A stretch of 64,000 nt of DNA from Salinarchaeum laminariae (GTDB taxonomy: Archaea > Halobacteriota > Halobacteria > Halobacteriales > Salinarchaeaceae): contig NZ_CP096270.1 in assembly GCF_023204835.1 (NCBI RefSeq), positions 1,364,001-1,428,000 of the forward strand, given 5' to 3'. Below, piece by piece: positions 53,118 to 62,599 of this stretch. Both the position numbers and the translations under genes were made by a program. The stretch's first letter is position 1. Each line of letters starts with the position of its first letter. The notes beneath the pieces are model-generated. The model saw only the letters and a program-made list of their open reading frames with translations, did not search any database and was not told where the DNA came from.

Positions 53118-53605
53118 TTCGCGTCGTCGTCACCGTCCTGCTCGCCATCGCCATCCTCGCGGCAGCGATGCCGGCCGTCGAGCACGCGGCTGCCGACCGT
53201 AGCGAGGCACAGCTCCGGTCCGGAGTCGAGTCGATCGACGCGGCCGCGGTCGACCTCGTGGAGTCCGAGGAGGCCGTCCCCGGTACCGTCGGCGCGCGCA
53301 GAACCGTCGAGGTGCGAATCCCTGCGGCGGACGTCGGGGCGGCAGGCGTCGAGCGACTCGCCATCTCGGGGTCGGATCGCGGCTACGAATTCCGCGTCGA
53401 GGGCAGGGACGAGACAGAGATTCACGGGACGGTTCCGGTCCACACGATCGACGGTGAACCGCTCGTCCTCCGCGATCCCGGCACCCACGAGCTCGTGCTC
53501 GCCCTGGTCGAGGTCGGTGGTGATCGACGCGTCGTCATTACCAGGCTGGAGCGGGTTCACGACGGCGCCTTCGGCGGCCCGGGTGCGCAGGTTCAAGTCC
53601 AATAA
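53114..53605 (+). CDS. Signal-anchored protein of the pilus-like locus (DUF7311-type)
   Basis: 163 residues from GTG 53114 overlapping the stop of the previous gene. The N-terminus, IRVVVTVLLAIAILAAAMPA, is a signal anchor or class III-like signal. The outer domain consists of beta strands (TVEVRIPAADVGAAGVERLA, HELVLALVEVGGDRRVVITR). It may be a minor pseudopilin-like subunit or a periplasm-side partner of the assembly platform. Family recalled as DUF7311; function unknown. The ATPase gene starts 17 bp later. Confidence 0.7.
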   Translation: MIRVVVTVLLAIAILAAAMPAVEHAAADRSEAQLRSGVESIDAAAVDLVESEEAVPGTVGARRTVEVRIPAADVGAAGVERLAISGSDRGYEFRVEGRDETEIHGTVPVHTIDGEPLVLRDPGTHELVLALVEVGGDRRVVITRLERVHDGAFGGPGAQVQVQ

Positions 53606-53622
53606 CGCGGCGACCGCCCGTC

Positions 53623-55710
53623 ATGCACGCACTACTCGAACGCGTCCTCGGCACTGACGACCCCGCGTGTGGGTGCCTCATCGAGACGGCCGGGAGCACG
53701 CTCGCCGTCGACGCGACGGACTGTGACGGCCGCCTCGGCAGTGCGCCGGCGTGTCGCGCTACCGTCGCTGACGAGCTCTGTACCCGCGACGTCGAGCGGA
53801 TCCGCGTCCGGTCCGCCGGCGTCGATCGCTACTACGATCGCGAGGCCGTCGCGTTGCTCGACGCAGCCGGGCGGTTCGCCGCGCTCGCCCGCGATGCCGA
53901 TCCCACGCTCGCTGATCGTGCGCGAACGGAGCCACTCGCCGCGGCGGCCGACGCCGGTGCCCGCGCGGCGCCGATCTCGACGATCGCAGCCGACGTCGGG
54001 TTGCTCGATGCAGCGTCGACGGATGGTGCGGAGCCGTTCCAGCCTGCAATCGCCCCGACCGTCGCCGACGCACGGCTCGAGACTGCACTCCCATCCGACG
54101 CTCGCCTCCGGACCGCCAGAGAGCTTCCGACGGGTGCCACTGCGCGAATTTACGACGCGCCGGGCGCGGGCGCCGCACGCTATCACCTCGATCCCGTCGA
54201 GACCGAGCTCGGTCCCGCCGCGCACGCCGTCCTCGCCGACGCCTACGACGAACTCGCAGAGCGACGCGACGAGCCCGCACCAGTGACCGCCGTTCGAGCC
54301 GTCCTCGACGACCGCGAGTCTACCGATTCGTCAGGCGGTGCGGTCGAGGCTACGGACCCCAGTGCGACCGACGATGATCACGCCGCTACGACTGCTGGTA
54401 CGGTGGGTCGTTCGGCCGAGTTGGGTGCTGATCAGCCCCACGCCATCGACGACGCCGACGTTCGCACGCTCGCAGCAGTCCTCCGGAAGCACACTCGGGG
54501 ATTCGGGGTTCTCGAGGACTGTTTCGCCGATCCTGCCGTCTCGGACGTGTACGCCAGCGGTCCGGCAGCGGGGACGCCGCTGTGGGTCGTCGTCGACGGC
54601 GAGCAGTGCCGGACGAACGTCCGGCTCGGCGAGGACGGGGTCGGTGCGATCGCGTCGACGCTCCGTCGACGGAGTGGCCGATCCTTCTCGCGTGCGAGCC
54701 CGACGCTCGACGCGACGGCGACGATCGCCGACCAGACGGTCCGGGTCGCGGGCGTGCTCGACCCCGCGACGGAGGGACACGCCTTCGCCTTCCGATCCGG
54801 CGGTGAATCCGCGTTCACGCTACCTGCACTCGTCGATAACGGGACGCTTCCGCCCGCTGCAGCCGGGTTGCTCTCCGTTGCCGTCCGCCGGAGCGCCGCC
54901 GGCCTCTTCGCTGGAACGCGTGGCGCGGGTAAGACGACTGCACTCGGCGCCGCGCTCTGGGAGCTGCCCGCGACGACCAGATCGATCGTCATCGAGGACA
55001 CGCCGGAGCTCCCGGTCGCAACCTATCAGAATCGGGGCCGAGACGTCCAGCCCTTGCACACGACCCTCGAGGAGGGTCCCGGCGTGACGCCGACCGAAGC
55101 GCTACGAACCGCGCTCCGGCTCGGCGAGAGCGCGATCGTCCTCGGGGAGGTCCGCGGCGAGGAGGCCGCAGTGCTTTACGAGGCGATGCGCGTCGGAGCC
55201 AGCGGAGAAACCGTCCTCGGGACCATCCACGGCGACGGCGGCGAGGACGTCCGTGAACGCGTCGTCGGCGACATCGGCGTCCCAGAGGCCTCCTTCGGCG
55301 CGACGGATTTCGTGGTCACGTGCGAGCAGTATCGCACGGCCGACGGCGAGCAGGCCCGTCGCGTCGCGGGAATCGAGGAGGTGATCGCGTCCGACGACGG
55401 CGTCCGGTTCGAGTCGCTGTTCGCGCTCGATGGCGGACGTGCCCAGGAGGTTGGAGGTGAAGCAGAGCCCTCACGCAGAGCGGACCAAGAGGCCTCGGCT
55501 ACCGAGGCTCGTCTCGCACCGACTGGTCGGATCGAGCGCGGCAACAGCCGATTGCTCCAGGAACTCACTCGCCCCGGTGAGTCCTACGCCACGCTCCGCG
55601 ATCGGATCGACGATCGCGGCGCGTTTCTCGGATCGCTCGCGAATCGGGGAACGACGGCGCCCGAGGCCGTCACGACCGCCTACGCTCGGCGCGGTGATCG
55701 ACCGTGCTGA
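53623..55710 (+). CDS. Type II/IV secretion (pilus assembly) ATPase
   Basis: 695 residues. Residues 1-250 are a family-specific N-terminal domain with Cys-rich CGCLIETAG...DC...C...LC (possible zinc site) and an acidic Asp/Thr linker. Residues ~290-580 are the GspE/TadA core: Walker A GTRGAGKTT (431-439, K437), the Asp box IEDTPELPV, Walker B ILGEVRGEEAAVLYEAMRVG and the His box GTIHGDGG. The C-terminal 100 residues hold a helical extension. It powers subunit insertion or filament assembly with the TadC-like gene, which it overlaps by 7 bp (GTGCTGA). PilB/FlaI homologues are the closest; its length exceeds FlaI. Confidence 0.9.
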   Translation: MHALLERVLGTDDPACGCLIETAGSTLAVDATDCDGRLGSAPACRATVADELCTRDVERIRVRSAGVDRYYDREAVALLDAAGRFAALARDADPTLADRARTEPLAAAADAGARAAPISTIAADVGLLDAASTDGAEPFQPAIAPTVADARLETALPSDARLRTARELPTGATARIYDAPGAGAARYHLDPVETELGPAAHAVLADAYDELAERRDEPAPVTAVRAVLDDRESTDSSGGAVEATDPSATDDDHAATTAGTVGRSAELGADQPHAIDDADVRTLAAVLRKHTRGFGVLEDCFADPAVSDVYASGPAAGTPLWVVVDGEQCRTNVRLGEDGVGAIASTLRRRSGRSFSRASPTLDATATIADQTVRVAGVLDPATEGHAFAFRSGGESAFTLPALVDNGTLPPAAAGLLSVAVRRSAAGLFAGTRGAGKTTALGAALWELPATTRSIVIEDTPELPVATYQNRGRDVQPLHTTLEEGPGVTPTEALRTALRLGESAIVLGEVRGEEAAVLYEAMRVGASGETVLGTIHGDGGEDVRERVVGDIGVPEASFGATDFVVTCEQYRTADGEQARRVAGIEEVIASDDGVRFESLFALDGGRAQEVGGEAEPSRRADQEASATEARLAPTGRIERGNSRLLQELTRPGESYATLRDRIDDRGAFLGSLANRGTTAPEAVTTAYARRGDRPC

Positions 55711-57410
55711 CGCGGACGATCACCGGCCTCGCACGGCTCTATCCGGCCGAGGTCGAGGCGAGCGACGAACTTTCGCGTGCGCTCGCCTTCCTCCAGACCG
55801 ACGTTTCGCCGGCGACACTCGTTCGCGCTGGCTACGGTGCGGGCGGCGTCGTGGGGCTCGCCTGCCTGCCACTCGCCCTGTTCGCCCCCGCGACCTACCG
55901 TCCGCTCGCCCTCGCCCTCTCGATCGGACTCGCACTCGGTGTGGTCCACGCCGTCCACCGCGGGCCGATCGCGGTCGCGGCGCTCGGCCGCTCCCGGGCG
56001 CTCGGCGCGGCACCGGATCTGGTCGGCCGCGCGATCCTCCGGATGCGCGTCGATCCGGCGACGGAGGCCGCGGTCGCCTTCGCAGCGGACTCGGGAGACG
56101 GTCCGCTCGCGGCCAGCCTCCGGCGCCACGTCCGGGCCAGTGCGGGGGCTGCCGGAACGGGGCTCGACGGGTTTGCAGCGGAGTGGCGCGAGTGGTTCCC
56201 CGCGCTCGCTCGCGCGAGCCACCTGCTCGCCGCCGCCGGCTCTGCGAGTGCGGCGCGTCGCGAGCGCGCACTCGAGCGGTCGCTCGAGGCCGTCCTCGAG
56301 GGGACCCACACACGGCTCCAATCCTTCGTCACGAACATGGGTGGTCCGATTACCGGGCTTTACGCGTTCGGCGTCCTGCTGCCGCTCGCGCTCGTCGCGG
56401 TGCTTCCCGGCGCACGTGCCGCCGGCGTTCCCATTACGCTCCCGGTCGTGATCGTCATCTACGACCTGGCGTTGCCGGCAATCTTGCTCGGCGCGGCGGG
56501 CTGGCTGCTCGTTCGTCGGCCGGTCGCGTTTCCGGCGCCCGATCTCGACCGATCACACCCCGACGTGTCGAATCGATGGTGGGCCGCACCGCTGGCCGGA
56601 GTTGGTAGCGGCGCTTCGAGTGCGCTCGCCGCAGACGTTCTGATCGGTCGGTGGGCAGTCCCGATCGCACTGATCGGGCTCGGTGGCGGCGTGGGGCTCG
56701 TGGTTCACTACCGGCCGACCGTCGTCGTTCGCGACCGGATCAAGGAGATCGAGGACGGGCTTCCGGACGCGCTCTACCTGCTCGGCCGACGGGTCGACGA
56801 CGGGTACGCCGTCGAGCGTGCGATGGAGCTTGCCGCCGAGGAGCTTCCGGACGCGACCGGCGAGGTGCTGGCCGACGCTGCGCGGCGGAGTCGCGTACTC
56901 GGCGTTGGCCCGGACGACGCGCTCCGCGGGCAGCACGGCGCGCTCGCGACGGTCCCGAGTCGTCGCGTCCACTCGACGGCGCAGCTTTTGACGCTCGCGA
57001 CCCAGGAGGGCCAGCCAGCCGGACAGGCCATCGTCGCGATGGCGGGCCATCTCGAAGACCTGCAGTCCGTCGAGCGCGAGGCTCGCCACTCGCTGGCACG
57101 GCTGACCGGTACCCTGCGAAACACGGCAGCCATCTTCGGCCCGCTCGTCGCTGGGGCCACCGTCGCGCTCGCCGACGGCATGGCGGACTTCGGTGGCGAG
57201 ACGGAGGCGATCGGGACGATGCCCACCGCCGGACTCGGGATGGCAGTCGGCGCGTACGTGCTCGGTCTCGCGGTCGTCCTGACCACGCTCGCGACAGGCA
57301 TCGACCACGGGCTCGACCGGCCGTTGACGGGCTACCGCGTCGGGATCGCAACTGCGAGTGCGACCGCCGTCTTCCTCGGCGGGTTCCTCGGTGCAGGACT
57401 GCTGTTCTGA
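55704..57410 (+). CDS. TadC/PilC-type membrane platform protein
   Basis: 568 residues from GTG 55704, overlapping the ATPase stop. Two T2SSF domains are visible: the first with ELSRALAFLQTDV and AARRERALERSLEAVLEG, the second with EIEDGLPDALYLLGRRVDDG and LLTLATQEGQPAGQAIVAM. Membrane helices pair between them (GAGGVVGLACLPLALFAP, LSIGLALGVVHAVHRG; AFGVLLPLALVAVLPGARAA; ADVLIGRWAVPIALIGLGG; and three near the C-terminus). It anchors the ATPase and relays its motion to pilin subunits. Duplicated-domain proteins of this type are normal for archaeal pili. A 154-bp spacer follows. Confidence 0.88.
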   Translation: MLTRTITGLARLYPAEVEASDELSRALAFLQTDVSPATLVRAGYGAGGVVGLACLPLALFAPATYRPLALALSIGLALGVVHAVHRGPIAVAALGRSRALGAAPDLVGRAILRMRVDPATEAAVAFAADSGDGPLAASLRRHVRASAGAAGTGLDGFAAEWREWFPALARASHLLAAAGSASAARRERALERSLEAVLEGTHTRLQSFVTNMGGPITGLYAFGVLLPLALVAVLPGARAAGVPITLPVVIVIYDLALPAILLGAAGWLLVRRPVAFPAPDLDRSHPDVSNRWWAAPLAGVGSGASSALAADVLIGRWAVPIALIGLGGGVGLVVHYRPTVVVRDRIKEIEDGLPDALYLLGRRVDDGYAVERAMELAAEELPDATGEVLADAARRSRVLGVGPDDALRGQHGALATVPSRRVHSTAQLLTLATQEGQPAGQAIVAMAGHLEDLQSVEREARHSLARLTGTLRNTAAIFGPLVAGATVALADGMADFGGETEAIGTMPTAGLGMAVGAYVLGLAVVLTTLATGIDHGLDRPLTGYRVGIATASATAVFLGGFLGAGLLF

Positions 57411-57564
57411 GGCGTCGACAGCCACTGCAGCTGTCGTGACTCGCCGCTTCGTTCGGTTACGCTGTCCGCTCGACCAGTCCATTCACCAGTAGCAGGTGGT
57501 CGTCGGTTCGCGACACGCAGAGTGCTCCACAGTTTAAGGTGGGATGGGGCGGCGACCTGCTGGC

Positions 57565-58032
57565 ATGCTTGGTCCCCCGATCGACGCGTGGTACGTCTGG
57601 ATCGGCGTCTCGATGGTCTCGCTTGCGGTGCTGGGCGTGGCCGTCGCCGTGACGCCGGAGCCACCATCGCGAGCGACGCCCGCAGCCGAGACGATCGAGG
57701 AAGTCGCGGCGAGTCGCGCTCCCGCGAGTGCGACCTATCCGATCGACGCCGACCGCGTTCTCGTGAGCGAGTACCGGCTCGTGATCGAGGGCGAGGATAG
57801 GGAGGCGGTCACGATCGATCACGGTCGCATGACGCCCGCCGAGCGCGGCACGGATCTGCGCCGCGTGGCTCTCGGCGCGTCGCCGAACGAACTCTTCGAG
57901 TCCACGGCGACGTTCGCCGAGGCCATCGAGACGGCTCGAGACGAACGGCGACGCATCGAACCGGCTGGCGATCGGCTGATCGTCCGGAAACTCAGCTACG
58001 GAGGAACGGATGTCACGCTCGTTACCGCCTGA
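57565..58032 (+). CDS. Single-pass pilus-locus protein (DUF7283-type)
   Basis: 155 residues from ATG 57565; TATA-like AGTTTAAGG (57531-57539) lies about 26-30 bp upstream, giving a leaderless start and a second promoter for the locus. The N-terminal membrane helix WYVWIGVSMVSLAVLGVAVA is followed by an outer domain (YPIDADRVLVSEYRLVIEG, LIVRKLSYGGTDVTLVTA) of beta strands. It ends inside the next gene (23-bp overlap). Family recalled as DUF7283; unknown structure. Its place at the head of the pilin-like genes suggests a minor subunit. Confidence 0.68.
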   Translation: MLGPPIDAWYVWIGVSMVSLAVLGVAVAVTPEPPSRATPAAETIEEVAASRAPASATYPIDADRVLVSEYRLVIEGEDREAVTIDHGRMTPAERGTDLRRVALGASPNELFESTATFAEAIETARDERRRIEPAGDRLIVRKLSYGGTDVTLVTA

Positions 58033-58429
58033 GGTGGCCGCGTGGTGGCGGGATCGGCGCGGACAGACCGAGCCGATCGCGGCAGTGGTCGCCGTGCTCG
58101 CGATCGGCGTGGGAATCACGCTCTATGCTGGCGTCGCGGCGGATCGCTCGCCGACCGCCGAGTCCACCGACGCGGAGGCAACGATGGCGCAGATCACCGC
58201 AGAGATCGCCGCCGACGGTGTCCTCGACGCGTCCGCCTCGCTGGATCCCGAGCAGTTCACGCGGCCGGGCGAAGCCGTCCGACTCGAACTCTCTTATCGG
58301 AATACGACCGACTCTCACGGCTCCACGCCGCCGCCGGACGCTGCCGTCACCAGCAGGCCCGTGACCGTCCAGATCGCACCGAGTGTGCAGGTCGCTGGCA
58401 ATCTCACCGTGTGGGTGTGGGAGTCGTGA
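58010..58429 (+). CDS. Pilin-like protein with RRGQ/TEP cleavage motif
   Basis: 139 residues from ATG 58010. The N-terminus WWRDRRGQTEPIAAVVAVLA has a basic stretch ending in R-G-Q, then a hydrophobic helix IAAVVAVLAIGVGITLYAGV: the layout of class III (type IV pilin) signals cut by PibD/PilD-like peptidase. The outer part has strands (AVRLELSYRNTTDSHG, VTVQIAPSVQVAGNLTVWVW). It overlaps both neighbours (23 bp before, 4 bp after). The best candidate for a structural or TadE-like subunit. No prepilin peptidase gene is in the window, so processing must be by one elsewhere. Confidence 0.75.
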   Translation: MSRSLPPEVAAWWRDRRGQTEPIAAVVAVLAIGVGITLYAGVAADRSPTAESTDAEATMAQITAEIAADGVLDASASLDPEQFTRPGEAVRLELSYRNTTDSHGSTPPPDAAVTSRPVTVQIAPSVQVAGNLTVWVWES

Positions 58430-59442
58430 CTCGCTCTCCACTTCCCGCTGGCGCTCCGGATCGCGCGGTCAGCACCGTCCTCGACGCGGCTGTCTTCCTC
58501 CTGCTGGTCAGCGCCGCGATCGGACTACTCTACACCGTTCCCCAGTCCGGCGACGGCCCCGAGAACGATCCGGACGTCGCCGCCGAAGCGACGACGACGC
58601 TCGCGACATCGACGGCGACGATCGAGTACACGCCAGCTCCCGACGGCGACGCGGCCGACGCCGGTGCGATCCGTACGGACCGCGGCACGATCGCGGAACT
58701 CCTCGCGGAGACGACAGTCGCGAACGCTCGCTTCGACGACGAGCCGTTTTCGCGGGCACCCACTCACGAGACTGCCGTACGGAACGCGACCCGTCGAGCG
58801 ATCGCGCGTTTCGACGGCGACGTGGAGATCCAGGTGCGGACGCGCTGGCGACCGCTTCAGGGCTCCGGGCTGCAGGCCGGGCTCGTCGTCGGCCCATCGC
58901 CGCCCGACGACGTCGACGTTCACGCTGCGACCGTCGCCGTGCCGGTCGACGCCGCCACAGGAACCGCACCAGCGACGCCGAACTGGACGCTCCCCGTCGC
59001 GGACGCGACGAACGACGAGGCAGACGATGACGACGCTGGAGATGGTGCAGACGCGGATGCGGCGTCGATCACCGGCGAACCACGCGGAACGCTGGCAACC
59101 ATCGCTGCGGAGGGCGGCTGTGACGATCTCGCCCGCTCGATCGCCGTCCGCACCGTTGGGGCGGTGTTCCCACCGGAACGGACGCACACCGCGCTCATCG
59201 CCGGCGGTGCCGTGACCACCGCGACGAAGCAGCGGTACGCCACGGCTTCCTCGGCCGTCGACCTGAACAGCGACGTCGTCCCAGACGACGCCGGCGCGCG
59301 AACGAGAAACTCGCTGCTCGCACAGACGCTGACCGATCGGCTGGAGCCGGTCGCCTGTGAGGGGTATGATAAAACAGCGCAGGCTGCGAGCGCAGCGTCA
59401 CCGACCACCGTCACGGTGTCCATCAGGACGTGGTCCTCGTGA
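58426..59442 (+). CDS. Membrane-anchored pilus-locus protein (DUF7284-type)
   Basis: 338 residues from GTG 58426 (VTRSPLPAGAPDRAVSTVLD), overlapping the preceding stop (GTGA). The hydrophobic AAVFLLLVSAAIGLLYTVPQ follows a short charged N-terminus, as in the TadF-like class. The large outer domain holds strands and helices (FSRAPTHETAVRNATRRAIA, VFPPERTHTALIAGGAVTTA), an Asp-rich loop (NDEADDDDAGDGADADA) and two Cys (EGGCDDLAR, PVACEGYDK) that could form a disulfide outside the cell. Family recalled as DUF7284; unknown function. It ends within the start of the 1015-residue gene. Confidence 0.7.
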   Translation: MTRSPLPAGAPDRAVSTVLDAAVFLLLVSAAIGLLYTVPQSGDGPENDPDVAAEATTTLATSTATIEYTPAPDGDAADAGAIRTDRGTIAELLAETTVANARFDDEPFSRAPTHETAVRNATRRAIARFDGDVEIQVRTRWRPLQGSGLQAGLVVGPSPPDDVDVHAATVAVPVDAATGTAPATPNWTLPVADATNDEADDDDAGDGADADAASITGEPRGTLATIAAEGGCDDLARSIAVRTVGAVFPPERTHTALIAGGAVTTATKQRYATASSAVDLNSDVVPDDAGARTRNSLLAQTLTDRLEPVACEGYDKTAQAASAASPTTVTVSIRTWSS

Positions 59443-62400
59443 GGCTGGCAGACGACGAGCGCGGTCGCGTTCCGTTCGCGCTGATCGGCGTCCTCCTGTT
59501 GCTCGGATCGGTCGCGATCGCGACGGTTTCCTTCGATGGCGGGCGAATCGACCGCGACGCGGCGCTCGCCGGCGATCGTGCAGAGTCGGTCGCCGAGACC
59601 GCGCTTCGCGATGCGATGCGAGAGGCCGGCGCCACGGCTGCTGCGAACCCTGTCGTGGCGCCCGCAGATACGGAGTTCGGGGAGCTACTCGACGAGGACC
59701 GCCCCTACCGATCCTACCTCGAGTTGCTCGTCGCACTCCAGTTCCGCGAGGCGCTACGGGGCGACGGCCAGCGGGTGGGCGACGCCCGTGCGAGCGTCGA
59801 TCTGGCCGCTATCAACGACGCGGACAGCGCCGAGGCGGCGATGGAGACGGTGTCCGTCGAGGCGACCAGTCGGGGGATCGTCGCCGTCGAGGTGACCGAC
59901 GTACCGATCGAAGTTACCCGTGATGGGACGGTCGTCGACACCCGGTACAGGACGATCTCGGCGAACGTCACGACGCCGACCCTGACGCTCCACGATCGGA
60001 CGACGACGTTTCAGGAGCGACTCGACGGCGAGACACTCGAGGCGGGGAGTCTGAGCCGGGGGCTCACCGGCGGGCTCTACGGACTGGGATGGACCCGGGG
60101 CTACGGCCAGTACGCCGGTCTTCCGATCGACGACGTGATCGCGAACCGCCACGTCGAACTCGTGACGAACCTCGCGGTGCTCGACGCCCAGCGGTCGACC
60201 TTCGGGAACTCGAATCAGCAGGCAGAGCAAGGGCTGGCGGCTGCGACCTCTCGGGTCGTCGCGAACGAGACGATCGGTCTCAAGGCTGGCGGATTCGCCG
60301 ACGCGGCCCTCCCGGAGGCGAACGACGACGATCCGACGTTCGGCGAGGTCGCCTCGCCGCCGACGAGAACGACCGTCGTCGGCGTCAACGGCACCGCCGA
60401 CAGCGCGCTCGCGGACGTCATCGACGACGCCGCCGATCCCGAAGACGGCCTCGTTCCCGATGATGCCGATAGCCCGGCGGAGTATCCGATCGAGGCGATC
60501 GTTCGAACTGCGAGCTCCATCGAGGCCTCGCTCGAGACCACCGACTCCTACGGCGCTCGCGACCGCTACGACCAGGAAATCTCCACGGCGGGGAACTGGA
60601 CGCGCGTCGGGACGGTCGGGACGAGCACCGTCGAAGCCGTCGCCGTCGAGTCGGGAGGCGGATCGCTGCCAGCCGAGACCAACGGCTGGTCGCGCTCGGT
60701 GACGGAGCGGCGAACCGTCGTGCTCGAAGAGACGGTGCTCGCAGAGTACCAGCACCAGGGCAACGACAGCGTCCGCTACGGCGAGGTTCGCTACCGCCGT
60801 GACGTCGACGTGGGAATCGCCCTCGAACACCGGCCGCTCGACCGCGAGTGGATCCCGTCCGCACTCGCGCCTGGCCCAGAGGGCGAACAGTACGCATCGC
60901 TCGCCGAAAGAGCCGAGGAGACGCTGATCGACGACGTCGGTGGCATCGACGCGGTCGCCCGCGCCGTGGCCACCAACGAGTCGATCGGCCGGTCGAGCGT
61001 CGTCTCGCCCGAGGCAGTGAGCGACCAGTCCGACGACACATACGAGGCGCTCGGCTCGCTCCGCGACGATCTCCGCGGAATCTCGACGGAGACGGAGCTC
61101 GCCATGCTGGCCACTGACGCCGATCCCAGCGCAGAACTCCGGGGACAACTCGAAGCGTCGGCAGATCAGTACCGCGACGTCCCCGCCGAGTACGACGGGC
61201 TCGGTCAGCGAGCGACCGTCGCCGCTCGCGGGGTCTACTTCGATCGCGTCCTCACGCGTCTCGAAGCCCGCTCGGCGGGGATGGCCGGGACGCAGGACGC
61301 GATATCGGACAAGGTGAGTGAGATCTCCACGCTCCCGAGCATCGGCCTGAATAAGCTGCTCGAAACCGGCCTGGACTACGCGCGCCCAGAGCCCGCGACG
61401 CTGGCGACCGAGGAGCCTGCACCCGATCTCGATATCACGGTCGACGCCGACCCCGGCTACCTCGACCTCGACGAGGTGAACCAGACGACGGTCCCGCCAC
61501 CGACCGACGCGAACGGCTCCTACTATCCGCTGGCCGCAAATACGACGACCATCGCCTCGCTCCCGACGGAGGACATGGCCTCGAAGTTCGCGGGCATCGT
61601 GGTCAACCTCTTCGACTCTCCGACGAAGAAAGTACCACTCCCGATGGCGGCTCGCTCACTGAAGGGCGCGAACGCGATCCCCACCGACGCTGCTGGGGAC
61701 GGTGGCCTGCTCGCCCACCGTGAGAAACTACGCGAGGAGGTTCGTGCAGGCGTCGAGGCCGTCGACGAGGCAGCGGTCGACGCGCTGACGGAGGAAACCT
61801 CTCTGTCGAAAGACGACGCGGCGGCGGTCGTCGACGCCGCGACGGTCCAGTTCGGCGGCCCGGCCGAGCGCGCCCTGGCATACGACGACGGCTCCGCGGC
61901 GACAGCCATCGGCGAACTGGCCGCTGCCCACGAGGACGTCGACGACACCACGGCCGACCGCGCCGCGACGATGGTTCGCCAGTGCGTCGACTCGCGCCTC
62001 GGCGACGACGCCGCGCAGGTGAAACTCTCCGTCGTCGAGGCCGCCACGGATCGTGCCCGATCGATCGCTGAGGACGCCATTGCCGCGAAGGCAGGATCCG
62101 TCGCGGACTCCGTCGAGCAACGGCTCGCAAACAAGTTCGATCGCGCACCCGTCATCGGAACGCGTGGGTTCCCGCTCGTCCCCTTCCCCGGCTGGTGGGC
62201 CGCGACCGGGAACGTCTGGCGCGTCGAGGTCGCCGGCACCTACGCCGGATTCTCGGTCCGTGCGGCACAGGGCGGTCCCAGCGGCGGTGGCCACGTCAGC
62301 TACGTTCGCGACGGGCAGCACGTCGCCATCGACGTGACGGGGGACGGCTCGCCGGAGCGTCTCGGGACCGCGAGCCGGATCTCTTTCGAGGCCTCGACGA

Positions 62401-62486
62401 CCGTCGCCGTCGTCGTCCCACCCAGCGGCGGTGGTGTCGGCAACGGAGGGTCCGGGTTCACACAAACCTCCGACGGCTGGGACTAG
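59439..62486 (+). CDS. Giant pilin-like/TadG-like surface protein (DUF7286-type)
   Basis: 1015 residues from GTG 59439, which overlaps the preceding stop (GTGA); a GTG 9 bp earlier is possible. The N-terminus DDERGRVPFALIGVLLLLGS has a basic R-G before a hydrophobic helix, like a class III signal. The outer region is about 980 residues: mixed helix and strand, long helical stretches (LREEVRAGVEAVDEAAVDAL), and a C-terminal VVVPPSGGGVGNGGSGFTQTSDG. No von Willebrand or enzyme motif is obvious. In bacterial Tad systems TadG is likewise a large single-anchored protein beside small pilins, so this may be an archaeal counterpart: tip adhesin or scaffold. Confidence 0.72.
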   Translation: MRLADDERGRVPFALIGVLLLLGSVAIATVSFDGGRIDRDAALAGDRAESVAETALRDAMREAGATAAANPVVAPADTEFGELLDEDRPYRSYLELLVALQFREALRGDGQRVGDARASVDLAAINDADSAEAAMETVSVEATSRGIVAVEVTDVPIEVTRDGTVVDTRYRTISANVTTPTLTLHDRTTTFQERLDGETLEAGSLSRGLTGGLYGLGWTRGYGQYAGLPIDDVIANRHVELVTNLAVLDAQRSTFGNSNQQAEQGLAAATSRVVANETIGLKAGGFADAALPEANDDDPTFGEVASPPTRTTVVGVNGTADSALADVIDDAADPEDGLVPDDADSPAEYPIEAIVRTASSIEASLETTDSYGARDRYDQEISTAGNWTRVGTVGTSTVEAVAVESGGGSLPAETNGWSRSVTERRTVVLEETVLAEYQHQGNDSVRYGEVRYRRDVDVGIALEHRPLDREWIPSALAPGPEGEQYASLAERAEETLIDDVGGIDAVARAVATNESIGRSSVVSPEAVSDQSDDTYEALGSLRDDLRGISTETELAMLATDADPSAELRGQLEASADQYRDVPAEYDGLGQRATVAARGVYFDRVLTRLEARSAGMAGTQDAISDKVSEISTLPSIGLNKLLETGLDYARPEPATLATEEPAPDLDITVDADPGYLDLDEVNQTTVPPPTDANGSYYPLAANTTTIASLPTEDMASKFAGIVVNLFDSPTKKVPLPMAARSLKGANAIPTDAAGDGGLLAHREKLREEVRAGVEAVDEAAVDALTEETSLSKDDAAAVVDAATVQFGGPAERALAYDDGSAATAIGELAAAHEDVDDTTADRAATMVRQCVDSRLGDDAAQVKLSVVEAATDRARSIAEDAIAAKAGSVADSVEQRLANKFDRAPVIGTRGFPLVPFPGWWAATGNVWRVEVAGTYAGFSVRAAQGGPSGGGHVSYVRDGQHVAIDVTGDGSPERLGTASRISFEASTTVAVVVPPSGGGVGNGGSGFTQTSDGWD

Positions 62487-62599
62487 CGAGACGCTCTCCC
62501 GACCGCGTCGACTACCATCCTCTTGGGGCCCACAGATTGGTGCCTCGCGGCCGGACCGACTGGGAAAGGCACTTGCCCGCACTCGACGAACTCCGCACA

